Numbered from the stretch's first letter, positions 52,668-61,356 are shown. The stretch: 64,000 bases of DNA from Isoptericola sp042668085 (GCF_042668085.1 NZ_JBHVBO010000002.1:1-64000), one strand, 5' to 3'. Translations and numbers: made by a program. Notes: generated from the letters alone by a model not told the origin.

Positions 52668-53614
52668 GCCGTCTCCTTCGTGGTGGCATTCGTGGTGGCA
52701 TTCGTGGTGGCGAGGAACTCCTCGACCTCGGCGCGCGTCCGGTAGGACGGCACCGTCTCCCAGTGCTCGCAGCACAGCGCCGCCACGACGCCCGCGAAGC
52801 CGGCTGCGGCCCGCAGGCCGTGCCCCTCGCCGAGCGCGACGGCGAGCGCCGCGTTGAAGCTGTCGCCCGCCCCGTTGGAGTCGACGACGTCGACCGCCGC
52901 GGTCGGCACCGCGGTCGCGCCCGCGGCGTCGACCACGAGCGCGCCGTCCTCGCCGCGGGTGACGACGACGGCGCGCGGCCCGAGGGCGAGCAGCCGCCGC
53001 GCGAGCTCCTCGACCGGCGTGGGGTCGCCGGGCGGCATGCCCAGCGCGACCCGGGCCTCGTGCTCGTTCGGCGTCAGCACGTCCACGGCCGAGAGGTCGA
53101 CGCCCCGCAGGTCCACGGCGGGCGCCGGGTTCAGCACCGTCGGCACGCCCGCGTCCCGCGCGACGCCCAGCGCGTGCAGGGCGGAGCCGAGCGGGATCTC
53201 GAGCTGGGCGAGGACGACGTCCGCCCCGCGCAGCGCGTCGGCGGACGCGTCCAGCACCTCGGGCAGCAGCCCGTCGTTGGCGCCCTTGTCCACGACGATG
53301 AGGTTGCGCCCGGCCGTGTCCTTGACGATGAACCCGACCCCCGTCGGCGCGGCCGGGTCGACCGTCACCCGGGAGTCGTCGACCCCCTCGGCCGCCATCA
53401 GGGCCCGGAACTCCGCGCCGTGCGCGTCGTCGCCCACCGCCCCGACGTACACGACGTCGGCGCCGAGGCGGGCCGCCTGGACGGCCATGTCGGAGCCCTT
53501 GCCGCCGTACGTCTCGCGGTACTCGCGCCCGAGCAGCGTCTCCCCCGCCTCGGGCAGCCGGTCGACCGTCATCACCAGAGCCTTGGCATAGCTCCCCACC
53601 ACCGTGAGCCTCAT
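52664..53614 (-). CDS. PfkB-family carbohydrate kinase, ribokinase-like
   Basis: 316-aa sugar kinase. The PfkB signatures are present: GGKGSDMAVQAARLGA, VLNPAPA, TPNEHEA and the catalytic-base motif DSNGAGDSFNAAL. Compared with E. coli RbsK, GSINADHI is GSYAKALV (Asn14 and Asp16 both Ala) and GGKGANQA is GGKGSDMA (Asn46 to Asp), so ribose contacts are lost while Glu143 (QLE) and Asp255 remain. A different sugar is likely. The C-terminus carries a 12-nt repeat coding T-N-A-T. Confidence 0.9.
   Translation of the reverse strand: MRLTVVGSYAKALVMTVDRLPEAGETLLGREYRETYGGKGSDMAVQAARLGADVVYVGAVGDDAHGAEFRALMAAEGVDDSRVTVDPAAPTGVGFIVKDTAGRNLIVVDKGANDGLLPEVLDASADALRGADVVLAQLEIPLGSALHALGVARDAGVPTVLNPAPAVDLRGVDLSAVDVLTPNEHEARVALGMPPGDPTPVEELARRLLALGPRAVVVTRGEDGALVVDAAGATAVPTAAVDVVDSNGAGDSFNAALAVALGEGHGLRAAAGFAGVVAALCCEHWETVPSYRTRAEVEEFLATTNATTNATTKETA
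52679..52710. repeat. 12-bp tandem repeat at the PfkB kinase 3' end
   Basis: CGTGGTGGCATT occurs twice plus 8 nt of a third copy, in frame, giving TNATTNATTK at the protein end just before the stop that overlaps the RbsD-like gene. Confidence 0.75.
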
Positions 53615-53669
53615 CGCTCCCCTTCGTGTCGCGTCGTCGTGCGGTCTTCTGCGCCGTCCGGCGTGCGGG

Positions 53670-54374
53670 TCAGTAGGCGTCGGCGTCGCCGACGAGCCCG
53701 TCGACGATCGCGGGCCCGGAGCTGGTGCCGACCAGCTCGGCGCCCGCCTCGAACAGGCGCTGCATCTTCTCCAGCGAGTTGACCTTGCCGGACACCTTGA
53801 CCCGGCACGGCGGTTCGATGTTCGCGGCGAGCAGCCGGACGTCGTGCTCGGTCGCCTCCAGGCCGCCCTTGCCCCAGCCCGAGGACTGCTTCACCCAGTC
53901 GACGCCGGCCTCGTACGCGATCCGCGTGGCGCGGGCCTTGAGGTCGTCGGTGGGCAGGAAGCCGAACTCGAGCATCACCTTCACGGCCACGCCCTCGGCG
54001 TGCGCGAGCCGGACGACGTCCTCGACGTCGCGGGCGTACAGGTCCTCGTCGCCGCCGAGCAGCAGGCCCGGGTGCGGCGGGAAGTCGAACTCGTCCACCC
54101 CTGTCGCGACGAGCGCGCGCAGGGCCGCAAGCCGCATCTCGGGGGTGTCGTTCGCCATCGGGAAGTTGAGCGTGGAGGCGACCTTGACGCCGGTCCCCGC
54201 GAGCACGTCCTTGGCCAGCGGCACCCAGTAAGGCGCGATCATCGCGGCGTCGAAGCCGTAGGCCGCGCACGTCTCGAGGTGCTTCACCACGCCGTCGCGG
54301 GTGAGGTCGGGGTTGACGTTCGTGTACTGGATCGCCCGGGCGACCTGCGCCCGGTCGGTGAAGTCGAGGGTCAT
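53670..54374 (-). CDS. DeoC/LacD-type aldolase, divergent
   Basis: 234-aa class I aldolase of the deoxyribose-phosphate aldolase family. The two catalytic lysines align: DWVKQSSGWG (Schiff-base Lys, Lys167 of E. coli) and CRVKVSGKVN (Lys201), and the phosphate-site GTSSG is present. Surrounding residues differ from standard DeoC (KTSTG, KASGG), so the substrate is probably another 2-deoxy or keto-deoxy sugar phosphate. No deoxynucleoside genes are nearby; the neighbours are a sugar ABC transporter and a kinase. Confidence 0.85.
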   Translation of the reverse strand: MTLDFTDRAQVARAIQYTNVNPDLTRDGVVKHLETCAAYGFDAAMIAPYWVPLAKDVLAGTGVKVASTLNFPMANDTPEMRLAALRALVATGVDEFDFPPHPGLLLGGDEDLYARDVEDVVRLAHAEGVAVKVMLEFGFLPTDDLKARATRIAYEAGVDWVKQSSGWGKGGLEATEHDVRLLAANIEPPCRVKVSGKVNSLEKMQRLFEAGAELVGTSSGPAIVDGLVGDADAY

Positions 54375-54416
54375 GCGGTGCTCCAAGACTGGTGGGAGAC
54401 GGGTGGGGTGCGCAGG

Positions 54417-55271
54417 TCAGCCCTTGACCGCGCCGGCGGACAGGCCGCTCATGACGTGCCGCTGCATGAGGACGAAGATGAGCAGGATCGGGACCACCGC
54501 CAGCAGCAGGGTGGGGAAGACGATCTCGTAGTTGGTCGTGTACGAGGACACGGCCGCGTACACCCCGGTGGTGATGGTCCGGAACGACGACCCGGGACCG
54601 AGGATGAGCTGCGGGCTGACGAAGTCGTTCCACGCGCTCAGCGCGTTGAGGATGAACGCCGTCGCGACGATCGGCTTCATGAGCGGGAACACGATCCGCC
54701 ACAGCACGCGCTGCTGGCTCGCGCCGTCGATGGCCGCCGCCTCGTCGAGGGACTTCGGCAGCATGCGGATGTACCCGGTGAAGATGAACAGGGTGAACGG
54801 GATCATCGTCGACGACATGAAGAGCACCAGGCCCGGCAGGGTCCCCATGAGGTGCAGCGCCTTGAGCACGAAGATCGCCGGCACCAGGATGATCTGCGCG
54901 GGGATGAACATGCCCGCCACGAAGAACATCAGCAGCACCCGGAACCAGGCCGTGGGCGTCCGGGCGATCACGTACGCGGTGGGGACCGAGACCCCGATCG
55001 CCACGACGTTGCACGCGACGACGAGGAAGAGCGTCACCGCGTAACCGGAGACGACCGGGAAGTTGGGGTTGGTCCACGCGTCCTGCAGGAACTGGGTCGT
55101 GGCCGTGGCCGGGTCGAACCCGAGCGGGGACAGCAGGATCTCCTGCTGCGGCTTGAACGCGTTGACGACGACGATGTACAGCGGCACGAGCATCGCGACC
55201 GACAGGACCGCGATCGCCACGGTGCGCACGGTCGCGCGCGACCGCGCCGTCCGGCTGCCCGACAGGCTCAT
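54417..55271 (-). CDS. Sugar ABC transporter permease, MalG type
   Basis: 284-aa permease with six helices and the EAA loop EAAAIDGASQQRVLWRIVFP that docks the ATPase. CUT1 family. It overlaps the MalF-type gene by 4 nt. No ATPase gene is in the operon; CUT1 systems in actinobacteria commonly share an MsiK-type ATPase encoded elsewhere. Confidence 0.95.
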   Translation of the reverse strand: MSLSGSRTARSRATVRTVAIAVLSVAMLVPLYIVVVNAFKPQQEILLSPLGFDPATATTQFLQDAWTNPNFPVVSGYAVTLFLVVACNVVAIGVSVPTAYVIARTPTAWFRVLLMFFVAGMFIPAQIILVPAIFVLKALHLMGTLPGLVLFMSSTMIPFTLFIFTGYIRMLPKSLDEAAAIDGASQQRVLWRIVFPLMKPIVATAFILNALSAWNDFVSPQLILGPGSSFRTITTGVYAAVSSYTTNYEIVFPTLLLAVVPILLIFVLMQRHVMSGLSAGAVKG

Positions 55272-56185
55272 GACAGCGCCTCCGCTCCCTCTTCGGCGCG
55301 CCTGCGCAGCGCGATGATCGTGAACGACAGGATCCCGGCGACGACGATCAGGAGGACCGCCTGGGCGCACGCCAGGCCTACCTTGTTGTTGGCGAAGGAG
55401 ACCGCGAGGATCTCGTAGGCCCAGGTCTGCGTGGCGTCGCCGGGCCCGCCGTTGGTCAGGCCGAGGACGACCTCGTAGACCTTGAGCAGCGACAGCACCG
55501 ACGTCACGATCGTCACCGTCACGGTGGGGGCGAGCGCCGGCCACGTGACGTGCTGGAACACCTGCACGCGGCCGGCGCCGTCGAGCGTCGCCGCCTCCTG
55601 GAGGTCCGCCGGCACGGCCTGCAGCCCGGCCAGGTACAGCACGAGCTGGACGCCGAGCTGGGCCCACACGATGACGGCGATCATCGTCGCGAGCGCCCAG
55701 TCCGGGTCGGACAGGAACGGCAGGGCCGACCGGCCCGACCCGGTGAGCAGGTTGTTCACCGCGCCCTGCGGGCCGAGGATCGCCTGCCACAGGAAGCCCA
55801 CGATGAGGGCCGACAGCACGTGCGGGTAGAACATCACGGCCCGGGCGAACGCGGTGAACGGCGTGGTCCGGCGCAGCAGGAGCGCCAGGGCCAGCGCGAT
55901 CGCGTTGACGGCGAACGCGCCGACCACCGCGATGACCCCGGTGACCCACAGCGACGAGTGCATGTCGCCCGTCGGGTCGGTGAAGATCCGCGTGTAGTTC
56001 TCCAGCCCCACCCACTCGGGCGTCTGGGTCGGGATGCCGTTGTACTCGGTGAACGAGTAGTAGACGGCGTACCCGACGGGCACCACCATGAGACCGACGT
56101 AGACCAGCGCCGCCGGGACGGTCATCAGGCCCCGGCCCAGCGCGCCCCTTCTCCCCAGCACGCGTGCCGTCCTCGCTCGAGCCAT
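55268..56185 (-). CDS. Sugar ABC transporter permease, MalF type
   Basis: 305-aa CUT1 permease: six helices and the EAA loop LQEAATLDGAGRVQVFQHVTWP. Start ATG lies 1 nt after the binding-protein stop. A basic, Arg-rich N-terminus (MARARTARVLGRRG) precedes helix 1. Works with the MalG-type permease and the lipoprotein. Confidence 0.95.
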   Translation of the reverse strand: MARARTARVLGRRGALGRGLMTVPAALVYVGLMVVPVGYAVYYSFTEYNGIPTQTPEWVGLENYTRIFTDPTGDMHSSLWVTGVIAVVGAFAVNAIALALALLLRRTTPFTAFARAVMFYPHVLSALIVGFLWQAILGPQGAVNNLLTGSGRSALPFLSDPDWALATMIAVIVWAQLGVQLVLYLAGLQAVPADLQEAATLDGAGRVQVFQHVTWPALAPTVTVTIVTSVLSLLKVYEVVLGLTNGGPGDATQTWAYEILAVSFANNKVGLACAQAVLLIVVAGILSFTIIALRRRAEEGAEALS

Positions 56186-56186
56186 G

Positions 56187-57464
56187 TCAGCCCGCTGCCT
56201 CCGCGTCGTACCAGGCGGTGAGCTGGGCGGCGGCGTCCGCGGCCGACGTGCCCTGCCACAGCCCCTGCGCGACCTCGGTGAACTTCTCGTTGAACCCCGC
56301 GACCGGCAGGGCGAAGTCGCCCACCGTCTGGTTGCCGGGCACGACGAACGACGGCGCGGCGTCGAGCAGCTCCTGGACCTGGCCCGCGTAGGGGTTGGCG
56401 CTGGTGTCGAGGCCCTCGCGGTTGAAGTTGTCCATCTCCGCCTGGGCGGCGATGGCGGCCTCGTCCGTCACGAGGTACTCCACGAGCTGCGTGGCGGCGT
56501 CCTTGGCCTGCGTCCCGTTCCAGACCATGTACGGGAACGCCATCGTGGCGCCCATCGGCGCCGGCTGGTCGCCGGCGTCGTCCACGGGCGGCGCGAAGAT
56601 CCCGACCTCGAACTCGGGTGGCGACCCCGCGAGCGTCGTGGTGAACCAGGAGCCCATCGGGTAGATCCCGACGTCGCCGGCGATGAAGTTCGCCTCCTGC
56701 GTGCCGCTGTCCGTGGCCACGTCGTCGGCCGTCGTGTAGCCGGCGTCGATCCAGTCGGCCACGTGCTCGAACATCGGCTGGAACTGGTCACCGAGGGTCG
56801 AGGAGCCGCCGGCCACGGCCTGCTGCCACCCGGGGGTGGTGAGGTTCTGCTGCGGGTGCCAGACCTGCTGCACCTGGACGCCCGTGGCCCATTCGGAGGC
56901 GAAGCCGATCGGCTTCTTCACGCCCTCGTCCTGCAGGGCCTTCAGCGCGGCGTCCATCTCCTCCCAGGTGGCGGGGGGCTCGGTGATGCCGGCCTTCTCG
57001 AAGAGGTCCTTGTTGTAGTAGAGGAGCGACTGGGCCTGCATGCCCACGCCGACCACGTTGATCGCGCCGTCCGTGGAGTACAGGTCGGCCATCGGGGTGC
57101 CCTGGGCCCAGTCCTGGTCCGACAGGTCGAGGATCTCGGGCGCCGTGTCCTCGGTGGGGAAGATCGACTGGATGACGTCGGGCGCCGTGCCGGCCGCGAG
57201 CTGCGTGGGGAACGTCTCGGCGACCGACTGGCCGCTCGGCCCCTCGATCTTGACGTCGATCCCCGTCTCCTCCTCGAAGGGGGCGACGAGCTCGTCCCAC
57301 TTCGCCTGCGTGAGGTTGTCGGTGATGTTCACGAGCATCCGCACCTGGTCGCCGCCGCCCGAGCTGCCGCCGCCATCGTCGGAGCTGCAGGCCGTGAGGG
57401 CGAGGACGGGTACGAGCCCGAGCGCGGAGGCGCCGATCGCCCCGCGCCGAAACCTTGCTGACAT
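56187..57464 (-). CDS. Sugar ABC transporter substrate-binding lipoprotein
   Basis: 425-aa extracellular solute-binding protein of the UgpB/MalE class. Signal peptide with lipobox LTAC followed by SSDDGGGSSGGG, then the binding lobe VRMLVNITDNLTQAKWDELVAPFEEETG and the hinge LLYYNKDLFEKAGI. Trp-rich sites (WHPQQNL, MVWNGTQA) suit carbohydrate stacking. Start ATG at 57464. A candidate operator (57509-57533) precedes it, so it can be transcribed from its own promoter as well as from upstream genes. Confidence 0.94.
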   Translation of the reverse strand: MSARFRRGAIGASALGLVPVLALTACSSDDGGGSSGGGDQVRMLVNITDNLTQAKWDELVAPFEEETGIDVKIEGPSGQSVAETFPTQLAAGTAPDVIQSIFPTEDTAPEILDLSDQDWAQGTPMADLYSTDGAINVVGVGMQAQSLLYYNKDLFEKAGITEPPATWEEMDAALKALQDEGVKKPIGFASEWATGVQVQQVWHPQQNLTTPGWQQAVAGGSSTLGDQFQPMFEHVADWIDAGYTTADDVATDSGTQEANFIAGDVGIYPMGSWFTTTLAGSPPEFEVGIFAPPVDDAGDQPAPMGATMAFPYMVWNGTQAKDAATQLVEYLVTDEAAIAAQAEMDNFNREGLDTSANPYAGQVQELLDAAPSFVVPGNQTVGDFALPVAGFNEKFTEVAQGLWQGTSAADAAAQLTAWYDAEAAG

Positions 57465-57508
57465 CGTTGTCTCCCTGGGTGGGTGCGTCGTCCTCGAGGA
57501 CGAGGACC

Positions 57509-57533
57509 ACTTGTCATACATGCTACATGTGAG
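57509..57533 (-). promoter_or_regulatory. Candidate GntR operator before the binding-protein gene
   Basis: ACTTGTCATACATG (57509-57522) followed by CTACATGTGA. It fits the FadR-type core TNGTNNNACNN and shares 12 of 14 bases with the site before the fucosidase gene. On the minus strand TATGAC (57513-57518) could be a -10. Fills the 89-bp gap between the unrecognised gene and the lipoprotein gene. Confidence 0.6.
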
Positions 57534-57553
57534 AGGTGGCGCGCCACCAGCCC

Positions 57554-59068
57554 CTAGTCGAGCCGACCTCGGTACGGGACGGGGCCGACCACGGTCACGT
57601 CCGTCGGCCGGTCCGAGTCGTCGATCCGGAAGATCCCCTCGTCCGCGACGAAGAACGCGGGCGCCCCGGGGTACTCCAGCTCCGCCGGCAGCGGCTCCTT
57701 GTCCGTCCAGGCGAAGAACGACCGCGCGAACGTGTCGCGGTCCTTGCGGCCGAAGATGCTGAGGTCCCCCGCCGTGTACGGGCTGAGGATGCACCAGTGC
57801 ACGCCGTCCTCGGCCCAGAACGCTCGGTCCGACAGGATCACTGCCTGCCGGTCGGGGTCCGCGAACACGTCGTCCCAGAACGACGCGCCCACGCCGCCCC
57901 GGGCCAGCGCGTGGCGGGCGAGGAAGAGCAGGTCGTGCGCGTGCCAGGCCGTGCTGGGCGCGACGTCGGCCTCGTGGTGCCAGCCCGTCGCCGACACGAA
58001 CGGGCCGGCGGGCGACTGGTAGTGCGCGTACGTGCGCAGGCACGCGTCGCGGAACGCGCCCAGCTCGGGCACGTCCGCCTCGGCGAGCACCTCCTCGATG
58101 CCGTACAGGCTCAGCCCCATCCCGGCGACGAGCATCGGCGTGGTCGAGAGCAGGTGCCGGTCGCCCCGCACGTACCAGTAGCGGTGGAACCGCGTGCACC
58201 CCGCGTCGTCGGTCCACGCGGAGCGCGCGACGTGCCGGCAGATCGCGACGGCCTCTGCCAGGAGGTCCGGCCGGCCGAACCGGCGAGCGCCCAGCACCAG
58301 CGGCACCACCATGAGGCCGTAGTACTCGGCGGGCTCGAGGATGCCGCCGCCTTCCCGGTCGGTCGGCTGGCGGAGCACGCCCACGGACTCCTCGTCAGGC
58401 ACGCCCCGCAGGTGGCTGAGGCGCACCAGCGCGTCGAGGTCGTCCTCGAGCTCGCCGGCATAGACGCCGTCGCCGCTCAGCTCCTCGTACCGCAGCTTCG
58501 CCCAGACGCGGGCGTACTCCTGGTTCACCGTGCCGTCGGGGGTGGGCCGGCCGCCGCCGTAGACGCGGCACGCGTCCAGGTCGCGCCGCACGGCCGCCAG
58601 CACCTCGGCGCGCTCGTCGTCGGCCAGCAGGTGCCCGGCGTGCCGCAGGCCCTCCAGCAGGCCGAGGCAGCCCACCATGTTGTGGATGAGGCCCGCGGTG
58701 GCCGACTCCCCCACCTGGAACCCGATGTGGCGGAACTGCCCGTCGTCCTGCACGGTCCGCGCCTGGAAGAGCATCATCCGGCGCCACAGGTCGAGCCCGC
58801 GGTCGTCCGGGAACCGTCCCAGCACCTCGCCGAACGCCGCGGTCGCCGGGGCGGAGAACGCCTGGTGGCCGCTGGTGAAGTCGACGAACGTCGCCGGGTT
58901 GGTGCCCCACACGCTGTGGTTGTGGAACCCGCGGATCTGCCCCTCGTCGCCCACCCACGTGCGCATCCAGCGCGCGAGCGCCGCGACGTCGGGGCCCGCC
59001 TGTCCTGCGGCCATGCGTCCTCCTGCCTCGTTGCTGCGGGTGGCATCCTCGCGCACGTCTGTCGTCAC
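57554..59068 (-). CDS. Unrecognised ~504-aa protein of the sugar operon
   Basis: I do not recognise the family. It lacks a signal peptide and has no membrane helix, so it is cytosolic. It is helix-rich with many Trp/His/Tyr (GFHNHSVWGTNP, DFTSGHQAFS, FHRYWYVRGDRH, GWHHEADVAPSTAWHAHDL), a composition like (alpha/alpha)6-barrel carbohydrate-active enzymes. The GTG start overlaps the dehydrogenase stop (GTGA); an ATG 22 codons later is an alternative. It sits between a dehydrogenase and the sugar-binding protein, so it may isomerise, epimerise or cleave the imported sugar. Confidence 0.75.
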   Translation of the reverse strand: MTTDVREDATRSNEAGGRMAAGQAGPDVAALARWMRTWVGDEGQIRGFHNHSVWGTNPATFVDFTSGHQAFSAPATAAFGEVLGRFPDDRGLDLWRRMMLFQARTVQDDGQFRHIGFQVGESATAGLIHNMVGCLGLLEGLRHAGHLLADDERAEVLAAVRRDLDACRVYGGGRPTPDGTVNQEYARVWAKLRYEELSGDGVYAGELEDDLDALVRLSHLRGVPDEESVGVLRQPTDREGGGILEPAEYYGLMVVPLVLGARRFGRPDLLAEAVAICRHVARSAWTDDAGCTRFHRYWYVRGDRHLLSTTPMLVAGMGLSLYGIEEVLAEADVPELGAFRDACLRTYAHYQSPAGPFVSATGWHHEADVAPSTAWHAHDLLFLARHALARGGVGASFWDDVFADPDRQAVILSDRAFWAEDGVHWCILSPYTAGDLSIFGRKDRDTFARSFFAWTDKEPLPAELEYPGAPAFFVADEGIFRIDDSDRPTDVTVVGPVPYRGRLD

Positions 59069-60084
59069 GACGCCACCAGCTCCTCCGGGTGCGCGAACGG
59101 CAGCCCGCGGGCGAACCGCTCGACCTCTGCCACGACGGAGTCGCCGATCCGGCGCAGCTCCGTGCCCGTCGAGCCCGCCAGGTGCGGCGTGAGCACCACG
59201 TTCGGCAGGCTCCACAGCGCGCTGTCCGGCGGGAGCGGTTCGGGGTCGGTGACGTCGAGCACCGCGTCGATCCGGCCGGTGCACAGCTCGGCGAGCAGCG
59301 CCTCGCCGTCGACGACGCCGCCGCGGGCGGTGTTGATCAGCGTGGCGCCGTCGGGCATCAGGCCGAGGACCCGGGCGTCGATCTGCCCCGCGGTCGCGGG
59401 GGTGAGCGGCTGGTGCAGGGACAGCACGTCGCTGCGCGCCGCGACCTCGTCGAGATCCGCCGCCCGGGCCCCGGGCAGGCCCGGCACGGGCCCGGGCGCC
59501 AGCTCCGGGGAGTACAGCAGCACCTCGAGGTCGAACGGCCGCAGCAGCTCGACGACGCGGCGGCCGACCAGCGACGCACCGACGATCCCGACGGTGCGGC
59601 GGAAGTTCCCCGCGCCAGTGAGCAACCGCTCGACGTCCGGGGCGACCCGCCGGTCGCGGTAGGCCCGCTCGGCCGCGTGCGCCTTCTTGTTCGCGAGCAG
59701 GATCATGGCCAGCGCGTACTCGGCGACCGGCACCGCGTTGGCGGCGCGGGCGTTCGACGCCGTCACGCCGCGCGCCGCGAGCGCCGCCGGGTCGGCGACG
59801 CAGGTGCGCGCGACGCCGCCCGCGTAGGCGACCGCCCGCAGCCGCGGCACGAGGCCCGCCGGCACCGGCGGGGCGCCCCAGCCCGCGACCAGCAGCTCGG
59901 CCTCGGCGAGCCTGCCGCGCGCGGCCGCCGACGCGACCTCGACGACGACGTCCGGGTCGAGGTCGACGACCGCGCGCAGCCGCTCGAGGCCGTCGGGCCC
60001 GAAGATCCGCTCGACGAGCGCGGGCGGATCGAAGGCCAGGACGGCGCGGGGCCGGACGTCGAGCGCCCGAGGGTCCGGGCTCAT
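59065..60084 (-). CDS. D-2-hydroxyacid dehydrogenase (phosphoglycerate DH-like)
   Basis: 339-aa NAD-dependent dehydrogenase. The dinucleotide motif is VGIVGASLVGRRVVELL (GxSxxG variant); Arg in INTARGGVVDGEALL, Glu in VTDPEPLPPDSALW and His in LTPHLAGSTG complete the catalytic set. Coupled by 4-nt overlaps to the dehydratase gene upstream and the unrecognised gene downstream, so it probably works on a hydroxyacid made in the same pathway. Confidence 0.9.
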   Translation of the reverse strand: MSPDPRALDVRPRAVLAFDPPALVERIFGPDGLERLRAVVDLDPDVVVEVASAAARGRLAEAELLVAGWGAPPVPAGLVPRLRAVAYAGGVARTCVADPAALAARGVTASNARAANAVPVAEYALAMILLANKKAHAAERAYRDRRVAPDVERLLTGAGNFRRTVGIVGASLVGRRVVELLRPFDLEVLLYSPELAPGPVPGLPGARAADLDEVAARSDVLSLHQPLTPATAGQIDARVLGLMPDGATLINTARGGVVDGEALLAELCTGRIDAVLDVTDPEPLPPDSALWSLPNVVLTPHLAGSTGTELRRIGDSVVAEVERFARGLPFAHPEELVAS

Positions 60085-61235
60085 CGGTGCTCGCCCGCGC
60101 GGCGGCGCGCCAGCCGCAGGCCGGCGTCGACGGGCCGCACGTGCGGGCCGGACGGCACGGCCCAGGTGCCCGACTCGCGGTTGGTGGCGATGAGCTCCTC
60201 GTCCACCTCGATGCCCAGCCCCGGCCGGTCGCCGAGGACGATGCCGCCGTCCTGGATCTCCTGGTCCACGTGCAGGCCCACCGGCCACGTGAGGTCCTGC
60301 ACCTCGGTGACGAGGTGGTTGGGCACCGCGGCGGACGCGTGCGCGACGGGGTTGGCGTTGTAGCCGACGGGGCTCACGGGCAGGTCCCGGCCGAGCGCCA
60401 GCACGGAGACCCGCAGGAAGTGGGTGATGCCCCAGACGCTGCCGGCCTGCACGACGCCCACGGCGTCGCGGTCGAGCAGCGGCCCGTACTGCTCGAGGCC
60501 GGTGAGGTTCTCGCCGGTGGCGACCGCGGCGCGCAGCTCGGAGGCGACAGCCCGGTGCCCGGCGACGTCCCACCGCCGCACGGGCTCCTCGATCCACATG
60601 ATGTCGACCTGGTCCTCGACGCGGCGGGCGAACCGGACGGCCTGGTGGCGCCCCCAGGCCTCGTTGACGTCGTACATGAGGTCGGGGTGGTCGGTGTTCT
60701 CGCGCAGGACGTCGCGGACGATGGCGAGCCGCTTGACGTCGCGGTCGACGTCGAGGCCGCCCTTGACCTTGGCGCCGGTGAAGCCGCGCTCGGCCCAGGG
60801 CTCGTAGAGCTCGACGAGCGCGTCGTCGGGCAGCGCGTACTCGAGCCCGGACGCGTACGCGGGCACGAAGCGGTCCGACGCGCCGAGGGTGCGCCACAGG
60901 GGCTCGTCGGCGAGCTTGGCCTTGAGGTCCCACAGCGCCATGTCGAAGGCGCCGATCGTGCCGAACGTGCTGCCCGCGTGCCCGGACTTGAAGACGAACG
61001 CGAGCATGCGGTCGTACAGCGCGGTCACCGCGCGCGGGTCCTGGCCCTCGAGGGCGCCGAAGACCAGGTCGAGGTCGCCGCTCGCGCCGAGGCCGACGCC
61101 GGTGACCCCGGCGTCCGTCTCGAGGAGCACGACCGGCACCTCGGTCACCCCGTCCGCGACGACGCCGTTGACGTCGCCCACCGGGCGCCCCCATCGGTGG
61201 ACGGTGGTGAGGGTCCGGTATCCCGTGATGCGCAT
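60081..61235 (-). CDS. Mandelate racemase/muconate-lactonizing family enzyme
   Basis: 384-aa enolase-superfamily protein, probably a sugar-acid dehydratase. The N-terminal capping domain leads to the barrel with KVKGG (KxK base), metal ligands in MYDVNEAW, IEEPVRRWD and ATGENLTG, and the Asp in LLDRDAVGVVQ. Where most dehydratases have a catalytic His (PH motif), this protein reads SPVGYNANPVAHAS, so the base may differ. First gene of the minus-strand train, divergent from the GntR gene. Substrate may be L-fuconate or a related acid (inference). Confidence 0.88.
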   Translation of the reverse strand: MRITGYRTLTTVHRWGRPVGDVNGVVADGVTEVPVVLLETDAGVTGVGLGASGDLDLVFGALEGQDPRAVTALYDRMLAFVFKSGHAGSTFGTIGAFDMALWDLKAKLADEPLWRTLGASDRFVPAYASGLEYALPDDALVELYEPWAERGFTGAKVKGGLDVDRDVKRLAIVRDVLRENTDHPDLMYDVNEAWGRHQAVRFARRVEDQVDIMWIEEPVRRWDVAGHRAVASELRAAVATGENLTGLEQYGPLLDRDAVGVVQAGSVWGITHFLRVSVLALGRDLPVSPVGYNANPVAHASAAVPNHLVTEVQDLTWPVGLHVDQEIQDGGIVLGDRPGLGIEVDEELIATNRESGTWAVPSGPHVRPVDAGLRLARRRAGEHR

Positions 61236-61342
61236 CCGCTGCTCCTACTCCGCGCGCGCCGCCGTCGGCGCGCGTCTCGAGGCCGGGGTCGTGGGAGGTG
61301 CCGCGGCGGGGTGCCCGCGCCTCGTCGAGCCGGTCGGCTGAG

Positions 61343-61356
61343 TCATAACTTATGAT
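61343..61356. promoter_or_regulatory. Palindrome and -10 in the divergent GntR/dehydratase gap
   Basis: TCATAACTTATGA (61343-61355) is a perfect 6-1-6 inverted repeat. It overlaps TATGAT (61351-61356), a good -10 for the GntR gene, and on the other strand TATGAC for the dehydratase operon. Likely a shared autoregulatory operator. Confidence 0.55.

Noticed and set aside
52170..57464. A ribose utilisation operon
   Set aside because: The transporter is CUT1, not the RbsABC type; the kinase lacks ribose-contact residues; and a DeoC-like aldolase and sugar-acid enzymes accompany it.
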